DNA from: Nitrosomonas communis
GTDB lineage: Bacteria; Pseudomonadota; Gammaproteobacteria; Burkholderiales; Nitrosomonadaceae
Length of the DNA stretch: 64,000 nucleotides
NCBI RefSeq assembly: GCF_001007935.1
Contig: NZ_CP011451.1
Span: 310,001-374,000, forward strand
Direction: 5' to 3'
Below the pieces are notes generated by a model. The model searched no databases, was not told the origin of the DNA, and was given only the letters and a program-made list of their open reading frames with translations. Numbering within the stretch: position 1 is the first letter of the stretch; the number at the start of each line of letters is the position of its first letter. Position numbers and translations under genes: made by a program. Below, one piece after another: positions 9,269 through 19,286 of this stretch.

Positions 9269-9703
9269 TTATTTCTTGATTTTTTGACGAAGCGGCATGG
9301 GAATACTCACTGGCTTGAGATTTTCCATACTGACACATACCACATGAATGATTGCACTGACTAACATAACCTGATCTCGCAAGACTTGTTGAAATAATGT
9401 GATGCGGCTTCTACCTGTCTCTGTTACTTGAACTGTAACATGCAGCAAATCATCAAGAAGCGCTGGCTTGAAATATTCGATATTAAGTGACCGCACCATA
9501 AAAACCGTTTTGTGCGCTCGGATTAATGTATCAACCGAAAATCCCATTTCTCGCAGCCATTCGTAACGGGCGCGTTCCATAAAATTAAGATAACTCGCAT
9601 GATAAACGACTCCTCCTGTATCAGTGTCCTGATAATAAACGCGCACTGGATGGGAGAAGATATGATCCGGTAAAGTAAATTGCGTTTGATGCTCGAAGCT
9701 CAT
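9269..9703 (-). CDS. ybgC: Tol-Pal associated acyl-CoA thioesterase YbgC
   Basis: This small hot-dog fold thioesterase heads the tol-pal operon in many proteobacteria. The 144-residue product has the 4-hydroxybenzoyl-CoA thioesterase signature YYQDTDTGGVVYHASYLNFMERARYEW, with the catalytic Asp in QDTD. It is followed 6 bp later by tolQ, which supports the assignment. The exact cellular substrate is not evident from sequence. Confidence 0.94.
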   Translation of the reverse strand: MSFEHQTQFTLPDHIFSHPVRVYYQDTDTGGVVYHASYLNFMERARYEWLREMGFSVDTLIRAHKTVFMVRSLNIEYFKPALLDDLLHVTVQVTETGRSRITLFQQVLRDQVMLVSAIIHVVCVSMENLKPVSIPMPLRQKIKK

Positions 9704-9740
9704 TTATGACCTATTGTTCACAAAATTTTTTATTAACACT

Positions 9741-10781
9741 TCAACATTCACTCCATAACTCATCCATTAAACTATTTTTCGGAGGAATAATATTAAAATG
9801 CTGATAAGTAATGGTTGTTGCCATACGGCCGCGCGGTGTACGTTTCAAGAATCCTTGCTGAATTAAATAGGGCTCCAAAACATCTTCAATTGTGTCACGC
9901 TCTTCATTGATTGCCGCAGCAAGATTATCTATACCTACTGGGCCACCTTCAAATTTTTCCAGAACGGCCAATAACAGCTTTCTATCTAACACATCAAGCC
10001 CTATCGCATCCACATCAAGCATCTTTAGTGCTGCATCTGCCACGGGTTGCGTAATATATCCTTCGGCCTTGATTTCAGCAAAATCTCGAACCCTTCGTAA
10101 CAACCGGTTCGCAATACGAGGTGTACCACGCGATCGACATGCAATCTCCTTTGCCCCCTCAAAAGAGATTTTGACATACAGCAACCCTGCTGAACGCATT
10201 ACGATTTTACTTAACTCATCAGTGGTATAAAACTCTAACCGTGACACAATACCAAAACGATCTCTCAGCGGATTGGTTAGCATTCCTGCACGAGTTGTCG
10301 CCCCTACCAGGGTAAAAGGTGGTAAATCAATTTTAACTGAGCGAGCAGCTGGGCCTTCCCCAATCATGATATCAAGCTGATAATCTTCCAATGCAGGATA
10401 AAGAATCTCCTCCACTACCGCCGAGAGCCGGTGAATTTCATCGATAAACAATACATCATTAGGTTCAAGGTTGGTTAGCAAAGCAGCTAAATCACCCCGC
10501 CTCTCCAATACTGGTCCTGATGTTTGGCGCAAGTTAACACCCATTTCTCTAGCAATAATATGCGCCAACGTCGTTTTACCTAAACCCGGAGGGCCAAATA
10601 ATAGTACGTGATCTAAAGACTCCTTCCGTCGTCGTGCTGCCTCGATAAATATTTGTAGCTGCTCTCGAATTTTTTCTTGACCAACATATTCCTCAAGTTG
10701 CCTGGGACGTAAGGCTCGCTCTAATACTTCTTCTTGAGAAGAAAATGATGTTGCAGCAATAATTCGATCTGTCTCAATCAT
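9741..10781 (-). CDS. ruvB: Holliday junction branch migration ATPase RuvB
   Basis: RuvB is the AAA+ hexameric motor that drives Holliday junction migration. The 346-residue protein has Walker [13 protein letters not shown] (residues ~63-74), Walker [11 protein letters not shown], sensor 1 GATTRAG and the C-terminal winged helix ending [12 protein letters not shown]. It follows ruvA by 24 bp in a ruvC-ruvA-ruvB block. Confidence 0.98.
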   Translation of the reverse strand: MIETDRIIAATSFSSQEEVLERALRPRQLEEYVGQEKIREQLQIFIEAARRRKESLDHVLLFGPPGLGKTTLAHIIAREMGVNLRQTSGPVLERRGDLAALLTNLEPNDVLFIDEIHRLSAVVEEILYPALEDYQLDIMIGEGPAARSVKIDLPPFTLVGATTRAGMLTNPLRDRFGIVSRLEFYTTDELSKIVMRSAGLLYVKISFEGAKEIACRSRGTPRIANRLLRRVRDFAEIKAEGYITQPVADAALKMLDVDAIGLDVLDRKLLLAVLEKFEGGPVGIDNLAAAINEERDTIEDVLEPYLIQQGFLKRTPRGRMATTITYQHFNIIPPKNSLMDELWSEC

Positions 10782-10805
10782 TTGACTATCCAGAAAATGA
10801 ATGCA

Positions 10806-11390
10806 CTACTTTTCTTTTGAAAGGAGCTTTAAGGCTTGTTTAATGCCATCTGAAACAGTGATATTGTTAGGTAATTGTTTGACTGCCCAATCCACTTCCC
10901 GGTCATTATAGCCTAGCGAGCGCAACGCATTCAGTATGTCACTATCACTTCTTGCAGAAACGGTTACAGCATCAAAATGATTTGTATCAAAATCAAGTTT
11001 ATCCCGCAACTCTAAAAGTAAACGTTCAGCAGTTTTTTTCCCTATTCCTGGAATTCTGGTAAGCCGTACAGAATCCTGGGTGGATACTACATGATGTATA
11101 TCCGCTACACTTAATCCGGACAATAGAGCCAAAGCAGTTCTTGCACCCACACCCGAGATTTTCATTAGCTGGCGGAAAACAGAACGTTCGGCCTCAGTAC
11201 CAAATCCAAATAATAAATGAGCATCTTCCCTAACGATAAGTTGGGTATAAAGGGTCACAGCTTCTCCAATCGCAGGGAGATGGTAGAACGTACTCATCGG
11301 CACATCGATTTCATAGCCAATTCCTTGCACGTCTACTACCACTAAGGGGGGGCGTTTTTCAAGCAATGCACCTGTGATTTTTCCTATCAC
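10806..11390 (-). CDS. ruvA: Holliday junction DNA-binding protein RuvA
   Basis: RuvA binds four-way junctions as a tetramer and recruits RuvB. The 194-residue protein starts [12 protein letters not shown]. It carries two helix-hairpin-helix motifs ([19 protein letters not shown] and [23 protein letters not shown]) and a C-terminal RuvB-binding helix domain ([20 protein letters not shown]). Its start overlaps the ruvC stop by 4 bases, consistent with translational coupling. Confidence 0.97.
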   Translation of the reverse strand: MIGKITGALLEKRPPLVVVDVQGIGYEIDVPMSTFYHLPAIGEAVTLYTQLIVREDAHLLFGFGTEAERSVFRQLMKISGVGARTALALLSGLSVADIHHVVSTQDSVRLTRIPGIGKKTAERLLLELRDKLDFDTNHFDAVTVSARSDSDILNALRSLGYNDREVDWAVKQLPNNITVSDGIKQALKLLSKEK

Positions 11391-11902
11391 AACATTCTTC
11401 CGTTCTTTAATTGGCTATATATGCCCGCGAGTGTCCCCACTCCACCATGAGCATGACAAATCGCACAGGCAAGCGCATCAGACGCATCGACACCGGGCTT
11501 TCCTTCCAGTCTTAGTAATCTTACAACCATCTCCTGGACTTGCTCTTTTTTAGCATGCCCATTACCCACTACTGCTTGTTTGATCTGCAATGCCGTATAT
11601 TCAGATACGTCAAGATTATTAAGCACAGCAGCACAGATTGCCACACCACGTGCTTGTCCAAGTAATAAAGTTGATTTTGGATTAATGTTAACAAAGACTT
11701 GTTCTATTGCGGCATGTTCGGGAACATGCCGCAGAATGATGTGGTTAAGCCCGTCAAGAATCAATTTCAAACGGGGTGGTAGCTTATTGTCTGAAGATGT
11801 TTTGATACAACCGCTGGTCACATAAACCAATTTGCTGCCAATTTTATCGATTATCCCAAAGCCAGTAATATGCAGACCAGGATCTATACCGAGAATACGA
11901 AT
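11387..11902 (-). CDS. ruvC: Crossover junction endodeoxyribonuclease RuvC, apparent ATT start
   Basis: RuvC is the dimeric resolvase that nicks Holliday junctions. A GTG-initiated frame from 11830 encodes 147 residues but lacks the N-terminal catalytic strand. Reading further upstream in the same frame gives (M)[18 protein letters not shown] and restores the catalytic Asp at residue 7, beginning at an ATT codon at 11902. No ATG, GTG or TTG lies between that point and the upstream in-frame stop. The other acidic residues are in AAIEQVF and [14 protein letters not shown]. With the ATT start the protein is 171 residues, normal for RuvC. A purine-rich GGGAGGGAAGGTGAG tract precedes it. Confidence is high for the gene and moderate for the start codon. 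Confidence 0.9.
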   Translation of the reverse strand: MRILGIDPGLHITGFGIIDKIGSKLVYVTSGCIKTSSDNKLPPRLKLILDGLNHIILRHVPEHAAIEQVFVNINPKSTLLLGQARGVAICAAVLNNLDVSEYTALQIKQAVVGNGHAKKEQVQEMVVRLLRLEGKPGVDASDALACAICHAHGGVGTLAGIYSQLKNGRML

Positions 11903-11922
11903 TTCCTCACCTTCCCTCCCAA

Positions 11923-12648
11923 TTACTCAACAAGGACCGCAGTAGTATAAACCTCCTGTACATCATCGATATTTTCTAATGCATCTAACAGTTTTTGCAT
12001 TCTGACTGCATCATCCCCTGTCAGCACAGTCTCGTTTATCGGTTTCATAGTGACTTCAGCGAGGTCAGCTTTAAAACCAGCTTTTTCCAAACCAGCTTTA
12101 ACTGCAATAAATTCATACGGCGCAGTAATGACTTCTATACTATTATCTTCATTATTGATAACGTCTTCAGCCCCCGCTTCCAATGCTGCTTCTATTAATC
12201 GATCTTCATCAGCCCCAGGTGCGAAAAGCAATTGACCACAATGCTTAAATAGAAATGCAACTGAACCATCTGTACCCAGGTTACCACCATATTTAGTGAA
12301 TGCATGACGCACATCGGCAACAGTCCGTGTCCGATTATCAGTCATGCAATCTACCATAATCGCAGCTCCCCCCACTCCATAACCTTCATAGCGAATTTCT
12401 TCATAACTTACCCCTTCCAGATCCCCATATCCACGCTTGATAGCACGCTCGATGTTATCTTTAGGCATATTGTGTTCGTATGCCTTATCAATAGCGAGCC
12501 GTAAGCGAGGGTTACTCCCAGGATCAGCCCCTCCTAACCGGGCTGCAATGGTTATTTCCTTGATTAATCGCGTGAAAATCTTACCACGCTTGGCATCCTG
12601 GGCGGCCTTCTTGTGTTTAATATTAGCCCACTTGCTGTGACCTGCCAT
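11923..12648 (-). CDS. yebC: YebC/PmpR family (TACO1-like) protein
   Basis: The 241-residue protein opens [22 protein letters not shown], the invariant YebC signature, followed by [35 protein letters not shown]. The family has been described both as DNA-binding regulators and, more recently, as ribosome-associated factors that relieve stalling at proline stretches. It lies immediately upstream of ruvC (20 bp to the proposed ATT start), the usual proteobacterial order. Confidence 0.96.
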   Translation of the reverse strand: MAGHSKWANIKHKKAAQDAKRGKIFTRLIKEITIAARLGGADPGSNPRLRLAIDKAYEHNMPKDNIERAIKRGYGDLEGVSYEEIRYEGYGVGGAAIMVDCMTDNRTRTVADVRHAFTKYGGNLGTDGSVAFLFKHCGQLLFAPGADEDRLIEAALEAGAEDVINNEDNSIEVITAPYEFIAVKAGLEKAGFKADLAEVTMKPINETVLTGDDAVRMQKLLDALENIDDVQEVYTTAVLVE

Positions 12649-12736
12649 CAGTGTCCTTTCTTAATGAAAAGTATCCAATCCTATCATCCCATACTTTATG
12701 AATAAAGTAATCATGGTTTAAACAGGATTGGTTTGC

Positions 12737-12880
12737 ATGAAAAGATATTTTCGAAAAGCAGAATCATACATACTTCTGAATTTCGTATCAGCGGCCGGAG
12801 CTTATGTGTCGCCGTTTGGGAATACAGCAGAAGACTATGATTGCTCAATACTGCCAAAATATGGCAATAATTACTGCTAA
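12737..12880 (+). CDS. Possible small protein, 47 residues, unrecognised
   Basis: An ATG at 12737 opens 47 codons ending in TAA. The product begins MKRYFRKAESYILLNFVSAAGA and ends ILPKYGNNYC. AGGA lies 9 bases before the start. It sits alone on the plus strand in the 410-bp gap between yebC and glmS, both on the minus strand. No family is recognised and the ORF could be chance. The rest of this gap holds the 30-bp palindrome at 13010 and presumably the yebC promoter. Confidence 0.25.
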   Translation: MKRYFRKAESYILLNFVSAAGAYVSPFGNTAEDYDCSILPKYGNNYC

Positions 12881-13009
12881 TCTATGTTTAAAATAACTAA
12901 AATAATAAAGTAAGTACAGAGATTCTATTCCATACTTACTTTATTGAAAATACCCTTGGTTCTGGACAAGAGATAATCAAAAATTGCACTTCCTGTTACT
13001 CCCTTTCCC

Positions 13010-13039
13010 GGTTCCTTTTATCTTAAGATAAAAGGAACC
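13010..13039. repeat. Perfect 30-bp palindrome downstream of glmS
   Basis: The sequence GGTTCCTTTTATCTT is followed directly by its exact reverse complement, giving 15+15 bp with no spacer. It lies 19 bp beyond the glmS stop codon, so it could act as a transcription end or RNA-stability hairpin for glmU-glmS. No run of T follows on the minus strand, so it is not a standard intrinsic terminator. Confidence 0.7.
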
Positions 13040-13058
13040 TTCCTAATCCAAACTTAAG

Positions 13059-14906
13059 CTATTCGACTGTTACAGCTTTTGCTAAATTTCTTGGTTTGTC
13101 TACATCTGTACCTTTCTGCAGAGCGACATGATAGGCTAGCAATTGTAATGGAATAGTATGTAAAATAGGGCTTAGCATATCAGCATACTCCGCTAATCGG
13201 ATAATGTGCACGCCTTCGCTCTCCTGAATTTGGGAATCAGCATCGGCAAAAACATATAGCTCTCCTCCCCGCGCGCGAACTTCCTGTAAATTGGATTTAA
13301 GCTTCTCCAATAATGCATCATTAGGTGCAATGGCAATCACAGGCATTTCCTTATCAACCAGAGCAAGCGGACCATGTTTAAGCTCACCAGCCGCATAAGC
13401 TTCTGCATGAATATAGGAGATTTCTTTGAGTTTGAGCGCACCTTCTAAAGCAATAGGATAATGTACTCCTCTTCCAAGGAATAAAGCATGGCGTTTTTGA
13501 AAGAAATTGGCAGCCCATTGAACCACTTGCGGCTCAATTTGCAGTGCAAGCTGGATAGCAGTAGGCAAACGCCGCATTGCCATCAACATTTTCTGCTCAC
13601 ACTCGTGAGAGAACTTGTTACGAAGTTTGGCTAGAGTGACAGTCAACAGCATCAATGCAGCTAATTGCGTTGTAAATGCCTTGGTAGAAGCTACGCCGAT
13701 TTCAGGCCCCGCACGTGTCAGAAAACGCAGATCTGTCTGTCGAATCAATGCACTTTCAGGAACATTACAAATTGCTAAACTATACTGATGCCCTAATGAT
13801 TTAGCATAACTGATTGCGGCCAGGGTATCTGCCGTTTCACCCGATTGAGAAATCCCTACCACGAGTGTATTTTTATCTGCTATTGGATCCCGATAACGGT
13901 ATTCGCTTGCGATTTCTACACTGCATTGTAAGCCAGCTATGGTCTCCAACCAATATTTGGCAACGAGACCCGCATGATAGCTTGTGCCGCAGGCCAGGAT
14001 CAAAATACCATTTGTCTGTCTAAAAATTTTCTCAGCTTTACTGCCGAATAATTGTGGAGAAATGGATTGTGCATTTGATACCATTTCCAATGTATTAGCG
14101 ACCGCTACGGGTTGCTCGAATATTTCCTTTTGCATGAAGTGCGCATAGGGACCCAATTCTACTGCATCGCGAGTTAGAGTACTTTCTTGGACAGGACGAG
14201 TCACCTCTTTACCTTTCTTACCTTTGACACAGCTCAATATGCGGTAGCCGTCTTGATGTAATTCAGCCACATCTCCTTCCTCTAAATAAACCATATTTCG
14301 CGTTACCTGAACTAAGGCTGACGCATCTGATGCAACATAGTTACCTTCTGTTCCCAAACCCAATAATAGAGGCGCACCGTTCCGCGCAACCACAATATGA
14401 TCAGGTCGCGTTTCTTCAACTACCGCAATCGCATAGGCGCCTTGCAACTCTGCAACAGACGAGCAAACGGATTCAAGCAGGTCATGAGTTGTCTTGAGAT
14501 TGAATGAAATAAGATGTGCTATTACTTCGGTATCAGTATCCGAAGAAAATTTGAATCCTTCAGATTCAAGACGTTTCCGTATTGCTTCATGATTTTCAAT
14601 AATACCATTATGGACGACAGCTATTTTTCTTTCATCTCCTGACAAATGGGGATGTGCATTACGTTCGCTAGGAGCCCCATGGGTCGCCCAGCGTGTATGA
14701 GCAATGCCGGTGAATCCATGTGTTTTCTGGAGATGAGCAAGCTTGCTCAATTCACTCACGCGCCCGGTAGTACGTAATCTATGCAATTTTCCGTTTGCAA
14801 TAGCAATCCCTGCCGAATCATAACCACGATATTCCAGCTTCGATAAACCTTCTAACAAAACAGGTACTACGTCGTTTTTAGCAATGGCTCCCACTATTCC
14901 GCACAT
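13059..14906 (-). CDS. glmS: Glutamine--fructose-6-phosphate aminotransferase GlmS
   Basis: GlmS makes glucosamine-6-phosphate from fructose-6-phosphate and glutamine, the entry to UDP-GlcNAc. The start is set at the ATG at 14906 so that the catalytic Cys is residue 2 (MCGIVGAIA). An upstream in-frame start at 14921 would leave Cys1 unexposed. The 615-residue protein has the N-terminal glutaminase (TRWATHG, HNGIIEN, SDTDTEV), two SIS domains ([42 protein letters not shown]) and the C-terminal [12 protein letters not shown]. It is 43 bp downstream of glmU. No glmS ribozyme is expected or seen. Confidence 0.97.
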   Translation of the reverse strand: MCGIVGAIAKNDVVPVLLEGLSKLEYRGYDSAGIAIANGKLHRLRTTGRVSELSKLAHLQKTHGFTGIAHTRWATHGAPSERNAHPHLSGDERKIAVVHNGIIENHEAIRKRLESEGFKFSSDTDTEVIAHLISFNLKTTHDLLESVCSSVAELQGAYAIAVVEETRPDHIVVARNGAPLLLGLGTEGNYVASDASALVQVTRNMVYLEEGDVAELHQDGYRILSCVKGKKGKEVTRPVQESTLTRDAVELGPYAHFMQKEIFEQPVAVANTLEMVSNAQSISPQLFGSKAEKIFRQTNGILILACGTSYHAGLVAKYWLETIAGLQCSVEIASEYRYRDPIADKNTLVVGISQSGETADTLAAISYAKSLGHQYSLAICNVPESALIRQTDLRFLTRAGPEIGVASTKAFTTQLAALMLLTVTLAKLRNKFSHECEQKMLMAMRRLPTAIQLALQIEPQVVQWAANFFQKRHALFLGRGVHYPIALEGALKLKEISYIHAEAYAAGELKHGPLALVDKEMPVIAIAPNDALLEKLKSNLQEVRARGGELYVFADADSQIQESEGVHIIRLAEYADMLSPILHTIPLQLLAYHVALQKGTDVDKPRNLAKAVTVE

Positions 14907-14949
14907 AATGTCTCCTCTCACGCTTATTTTTGTTTAATACAATCATGAA

Positions 14950-16323
14950 CTATGCTTTGTTCTTTTTGGGACGTTTCCAACCATTAATACTCACTTGCCT
15001 GGCACGGGCCAACGTTAACTGATCTTCAGGAGTATCCCGGGTAATTGTAGAACCTGCACCGATAGTAGAACCTCGCGCTATTCTTACGGGCGCTACCAGT
15101 TGCGTATCTGAACCGACAAAAACATCATCCTCAATAATAGTCTGATGCTTAAGAGCACCATCGTAATTACAGGTGATTGTTCCAGCCCCAATATTTACCT
15201 TAGCACCAATTACTGCATCACCTATGTAACTGAGGTGATTTGCTTTGCTCCCCATGCCAATTTTGCTATTTTTTATCTCGACAAAATTACCAACATGCGC
15301 TTCATCATAAAGCCTGGTTCCGGGACGGATGCGCGAATAGGGCCCTACATGACAGTTTTTTCCTATCTCTGCGTTTTCTATCAAACTAAACGGGAAAATT
15401 GTTGATCCCGGGTAGACAGTGACATTTCGTAAAATACAATGAGCACCAATTTTGACGTCATCACCAAGTTGCACATTGCCTTCAAAAATACAATTAATAT
15501 CGATTTCAACGTTACGGCCACAGACTAACTGCCCACGTACATCAATACGGGTAGGATCCGTGATCATAACACCCCGTTCTAACAGATTTTTTGCATTATC
15601 ACGTTGATAAATGCGTTCAAGCTCGGCCAAATGCAATTTACTGTTAATTCCCAGTACCTCCCAGCTATGAGCTGGATGGGCAGCATCTACCCTCACACCT
15701 GCCTTTACAGCCATCTCAATAACATCGGTAAGGTAATACTCGCCTTGCGAATTTTTGTTTTGCAGCTTAGGCAAAAACTCACGTAAATATGAATTAGGCA
15801 ATACCATAATCCCTGTATTAACTTCCCGGATTTGGAGCTGAAATTCACTGGCATCCTTTTCCTCGACAATAGCTTGAATCGCACCTGTTTCTTGATTCTT
15901 GACGATCCTGCCATAGCCAAATGGGGCATCCAGCTCTGCCGTCAACAGAACAAAATTGTTTTCGGTTGCCTTTGAGATCAGCCTGTCTAATGTATCGACT
16001 TTTATTAAAGGGACATCACCCAGCAATACCAGCGTTACCCCCTCATTATCAAGATAAGGCAGAGCCTGTAACAAAGCATGGCCCGTGCCTAGCTGAACTT
16101 CCTGTGGCACCCAATTAATTTCACTATCATTGATCGCACTTTGCACCATCTCACCACCATGCCCATAAACTACGCAGATTTTTTTAGGTGAAAGTGCTCT
16201 GGCAGCATCAAGTACATGTCCTAACAAGGGCTTCCCAGCCAGCAAATGTAATACTTTAGGCTGAGATGATTGCATTCTTTTACCCACTCCAGCAGCCAAA
16301 ATAACTATGTTTAGATCAGTCAC
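14950..16323 (-). CDS. glmU: Bifunctional UDP-GlcNAc pyrophosphorylase / GlcN-1-P acetyltransferase GlmU
   Basis: GlmU acetylates glucosamine-1-phosphate and couples it to UTP, giving UDP-GlcNAc. The 457-residue protein has the N-terminal nucleotidyltransferase motif LAAGVGKRMQSSQPKVLH with LGDVPLI. The C-terminal left-handed beta-helix is built of hexapeptide repeats (IGDAVIGAKVNIGAGTITCNYDG, FVGSDTQLVAPVRIARGSTIGAGSTIT). It heads glmU-glmS. The product feeds peptidoglycan and lipid A, and here plausibly the neighbouring exopolysaccharide genes. Confidence 0.97.
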   Translation of the reverse strand: MTDLNIVILAAGVGKRMQSSQPKVLHLLAGKPLLGHVLDAARALSPKKICVVYGHGGEMVQSAINDSEINWVPQEVQLGTGHALLQALPYLDNEGVTLVLLGDVPLIKVDTLDRLISKATENNFVLLTAELDAPFGYGRIVKNQETGAIQAIVEEKDASEFQLQIREVNTGIMVLPNSYLREFLPKLQNKNSQGEYYLTDVIEMAVKAGVRVDAAHPAHSWEVLGINSKLHLAELERIYQRDNAKNLLERGVMITDPTRIDVRGQLVCGRNVEIDINCIFEGNVQLGDDVKIGAHCILRNVTVYPGSTIFPFSLIENAEIGKNCHVGPYSRIRPGTRLYDEAHVGNFVEIKNSKIGMGSKANHLSYIGDAVIGAKVNIGAGTITCNYDGALKHQTIIEDDVFVGSDTQLVAPVRIARGSTIGAGSTITRDTPEDQLTLARARQVSINGWKRPKKNKA

Positions 16324-16421
16324 GACTGTATATCCCTCTTAATGATTTAAATACATTTTTTGCAAATTCATTTCAGTTAATTCAATTTTGTCACCGCTAC
16401 TGCCCGCATGGCTATCACATT

Positions 16422-16439
16422 GCCCCGGCTTACCGGGGC
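16422..16439. other. GC-rich hairpin between the small secreted-protein gene and glmU
   Basis: GCCCCGG, a 4-base loop and CCGGGGC form a strong 7-bp stem 32 bp beyond the stop of the small secreted-protein gene. On the plus strand it is followed by an AT-rich but not T-run sequence. It may terminate transcription coming from the Agd3-like unit before it enters glmU. Confidence 0.45.
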
Positions 16440-16470
16440 TATTTAAATTATCAATCAAACAAAAAAGCGA

Positions 16471-16884
16471 TTATTCCGCATCCTTGTCAAAATAAGCAGC
16501 CGCATCAAGAAGCGGTTGGGCATTGCCGCCTTGTTGAGCAACAATGGCTGCCGATTCTCTAAGTCGCTCTGCCAGCGATTTCGCTTGCTGAGGGTAAAAA
16601 GAATTTTTCTCTCCCTGTTCCCGCCCATCTCTTATCCCCCTTCCTTTTTTTAACTTATGCTCTTCCTCTTTCCGTATTTTATTTCTCTGGTACTCAAACT
16701 CATCTTCATGATGCTTTTTGTAGTTTTTTTGTCTCGGTGCTGCATCAGATTCCCAGGAATTATCGGGTTCTTGTCCTGCGGCAGCTGCATGTGCTGATAT
16801 TGGCGCTCCTGTACCTGTCACTATAGCCACGGCGACAATCAGCAGCACATGAGCGGTTCTCAACGGGTGAATGTTATGTTTCAT
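16471..16884 (-). CDS. Small charged secreted protein, copy 1 (unknown function)
   Basis: This 137-residue protein has a clear signal peptide (hydrophobic residues ~12-32, cleavage likely near SAHA|A). The mature part is rich in Lys, Glu and Arg (KIRKEEEHKLKKGRGIRDGREQGE). The C-terminal helix, NSFYPQQAKSLAERLRESAA and on to GGNAQPLLDAAAYFDK, is almost identical to that of copy 2 at 21557. The start has the good ribosome site AGAGGAT. It follows the Agd3-like gene by 57 bp, exactly as in copy 2, so the two genes form a conserved unit. No family is recognised. A chaperone-like or polymer-binding accessory of the deacetylase is an inference only. Confidence 0.8.
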   Translation of the reverse strand: MKHNIHPLRTAHVLLIVAVAIVTGTGAPISAHAAAAGQEPDNSWESDAAPRQKNYKKHHEDEFEYQRNKIRKEEEHKLKKGRGIRDGREQGEKNSFYPQQAKSLAERLRESAAIVAQQGGNAQPLLDAAAYFDKDAE

Positions 16885-16941
16885 TTGATTATCCTCTTAA
16901 TGGTTAACCTTTTTCTATTAAATTACCGAAGGAGCAGTCGC

Positions 16942-19068
16942 TTACTGCGTCAGCCCCCGATTAACCGTGAATACTGTTGGTGTCGTAGTTACGTTAACTG
17001 CACGGACAAATTGACCGCCATATGTTCCGCCACCGGTAATTCCCGTCATCTCTAGAGTGATAGCTTTGTTTGCCGATAAGGCGACTTGGTTGGTGCTCCG
17101 ATTCCATTTCGCCTGAATAATCGCAGTCTTCGCGTCGAGTCTCTGTTTTGTCTTATCGCCAATTTGCCAATATGGCAAATTCAAGACTGGCAATTTAAAC
17201 AATCGCTCGTAGGCTGCAAAGACAGCGTTTAACCAATCAAATATCAGCGTATTGCCATTTGCATAATTGGCTGCATTCGATTGATGAAAAAAATGAGGCC
17301 ATTTATTAAAGGACAGCATATGGCGTACCGCATTGTCGGCTTCGGCTGCGAGAATTTCTGCATAACTCCGGGGAGTGCAGATTGCCCCGGGTATCGAGCA
17401 AGGATCTTGGCCGGCATTGACAAACCGATCGTGAAACATATAGTTGTATTCATCAACCAATTGATCCGGATTAATGACATTCACGAACACATTGGTTGGC
17501 CAGCGCGGCAGCATAATGCGATCCGTCGATTTGCCATCATCGTACTGAGTAATATATTGCTCAACGTTCTGTGCTCGCTGCGAGGAGTCGGAAGCTATAT
17601 ATTGGACATTGGTATTGGCAGCGGCGCGTAGGAATAGCGGATTGGCGCCACCTTGATCAAACGCTACATCGTCATCCTGAACATTGGCCATATTTGTGTG
17701 CAGCAAAGGATCATCGGTGCATTTGCGGTCTTTCAGCCCAGCGTGATTGCCCGTTAGCAGGACCCGGTTGTTATTCGCTTGCTCAGGCAGCCCCAACAGT
17801 CCCCACACCGTCCGGTTCTTGGTAATTTCTGCCTGGATAGGCGCCACGGTAGTAAAGGTTTCATAATCACACGGGGCATTCGCTGGCACGGGTGGTTTAT
17901 CCATGTCTGCATGTGTGAAAGTGTGGTTGATGTAACGGAACGCATCTTTGTTGGCGATTACTGCGGCCACCAAATCTTCTGTCAGGTTCGCCACCGGTGC
18001 CGGTGCTTCCGGATCAATCACTGCCCCGGATCCATTGAATGGGAAATCCAGTTTGAAAGCGCCAGCCGTTGGATGAGTAGCCCGAAAAGCAGCCTGCTTC
18101 TCCACGAGATTGCTGATATCGCTACTGTTCAAGCGATAGCTTTGCAACGGATTATCCGCTTTAAGGCTGGGATCATATAGTGTATTCGCTAAGAACAAAT
18201 CATCCAAATGAGCAGCCATATGCACGCGACGTGCACCCACGAACACACCTTGCGTCGCCCAGTTGATAAACTCGTAGGCCAGTACTTTTGAATGGATGAG
18301 AAACGAAGCATGGGAAATGGTCGAGATCATTACTTCACGCAACGGTGTGGTCTGGTTGGGCAGCTTGTATTGTACGATCGATAACAGCGCCTCTCCATTG
18401 GTGGTTTGCAGCAGTGGCATAACGCTCGGGATAGTGCCGTCGCGTGGACCCACAGCATCATTTCGGGGAGTGGCGGCAAAGGCAAAGTCGGTGATCGGCA
18501 ACGGATTGGCCAGGTTTACCGATTCAAGTACCTCTTTTTGATAGGCAGCCGGTACTGACCACTGCGTATTGTAGCTGGCCCCACTGGATGAAAACACCAG
18601 ACCATAATCCAGGTAGATGCCGAACGGTGCATTGGGGTCAAAGTAAGTGGCGGGCCAACCCGATAAGACGGCTTCACGGACCTTAAAGTCCTTTTCATAA
18701 TTGTGCAGAATGTCCCACTCTGCCGGGGTGAAGTTGGGAGTCAAATCGGAGATTGTGAGGATAATGCCGTTGTAGCTACCTACACAACCCGCATCTACGG
18801 AGTTGCAGGCTACGCCATTCAAAGAGGCGAGCATATCGGCAGTTAAATCCTGGGTGTTAGCATTCAATACGTCATAGAGCACGCCTATTTCATCCAGCAC
18901 AGGCTTGATGTAGCTGAGTCCCAGATCCTGGGTTTCATCTCCTGTTGAAATGACTAATACTTTCAAATTGACCGTATTATCGGCAAAGGCAGGCGGCGCT
19001 ATCATTAATGCTAGCCACATTGCCACGGTAGCAAGCAGCCCCCCTGTTAATCTCCAATTCTTTATCAT
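16942..19068 (-). CDS. Secreted Agd3-like polysaccharide de-N-acetylase, copy 1
   Basis: The 708-residue protein has a signal peptide (residues 1-29, AFA|D). An N-terminal region follows (LKVLVISTGDETQDLG), then a putative carbohydrate-binding domain, then a central deacetylase domain. That domain has the metal/catalytic pair HLDDLF (H287, D289, D290) and the second motif NHTFTHADMD (H382, H386). The overall pattern and length match Agd3, the Aspergillus fumigatus galactosaminogalactan deacetylase (CAZy CE18 with CBM87). The resemblance is from memory of that family, not a search. The start has the strong site GAGAGGAG. A sigma-54-type promoter lies about 120 bp upstream. Predicted role: removing acetyl groups from GalNAc-rich extracellular polymer. 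Confidence 0.78.
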   Translation of the reverse strand: MIKNWRLTGGLLATVAMWLALMIAPPAFADNTVNLKVLVISTGDETQDLGLSYIKPVLDEIGVLYDVLNANTQDLTADMLASLNGVACNSVDAGCVGSYNGIILTISDLTPNFTPAEWDILHNYEKDFKVREAVLSGWPATYFDPNAPFGIYLDYGLVFSSSGASYNTQWSVPAAYQKEVLESVNLANPLPITDFAFAATPRNDAVGPRDGTIPSVMPLLQTTNGEALLSIVQYKLPNQTTPLREVMISTISHASFLIHSKVLAYEFINWATQGVFVGARRVHMAAHLDDLFLANTLYDPSLKADNPLQSYRLNSSDISNLVEKQAAFRATHPTAGAFKLDFPFNGSGAVIDPEAPAPVANLTEDLVAAVIANKDAFRYINHTFTHADMDKPPVPANAPCDYETFTTVAPIQAEITKNRTVWGLLGLPEQANNNRVLLTGNHAGLKDRKCTDDPLLHTNMANVQDDDVAFDQGGANPLFLRAAANTNVQYIASDSSQRAQNVEQYITQYDDGKSTDRIMLPRWPTNVFVNVINPDQLVDEYNYMFHDRFVNAGQDPCSIPGAICTPRSYAEILAAEADNAVRHMLSFNKWPHFFHQSNAANYANGNTLIFDWLNAVFAAYERLFKLPVLNLPYWQIGDKTKQRLDAKTAIIQAKWNRSTNQVALSANKAITLEMTGITGGGTYGGQFVRAVNVTTTPTVFTVNRGLTQ

Positions 19069-19189
19069 AAATACTCTCCTCTCAGCTCACATAAATATCT
19101 CATGAAGTTAAAGCACCTATTTTCTGCAATTTCTTATTCCCTTCATTACCTTCGAAGATTACAAGGGCATAAACTGTATTAAATTACAA

Positions 19190-19205
19190 AGCATGATCTA
19201 TGCCA
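19190..19205 (-). promoter_or_regulatory. Sigma-54-type promoter of the Agd3-like gene, copy 1
   Basis: Read on the minus strand the site is TGGCATAGATCATGCT. It has the essential GG and GC doublets 10 bases apart and matches TGGCAC-N5-TTGC at most other positions. The -12 element lies about 120 bp before the start codon. A 17-bp dyad-like element lies 65 bp further upstream, an ordinary distance for an enhancer-binding activator site. An equivalent promoter is present in copy 2. Confidence 0.72.
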
Positions 19206-19269
19206 AACAATATAAATTCAGAATAATCAGCGTGTTATAGACAAAAGAAAGCGTAACACCGAATTGAAG

Positions 19270-19286
19270 TGTAAAATCCTGCGACA
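19270..19286. promoter_or_regulatory. 17-bp upstream activator-like element (TGTAAAATCCTGCGACA)
   Basis: This imperfect dyad (TGT...ACA ends with AA/TT inside) is one of five near-identical elements in this region. It sits 65 bp upstream of the sigma-54-type promoter. It is the most diverged of the five. Confidence 0.6.

Noticed and set aside
13000-14950. glmS ribozyme upstream of glmS
   Set aside because: glmS lies 43 bp after glmU, leaving no room, and the ribozyme is a feature of Gram-positive bacteria.
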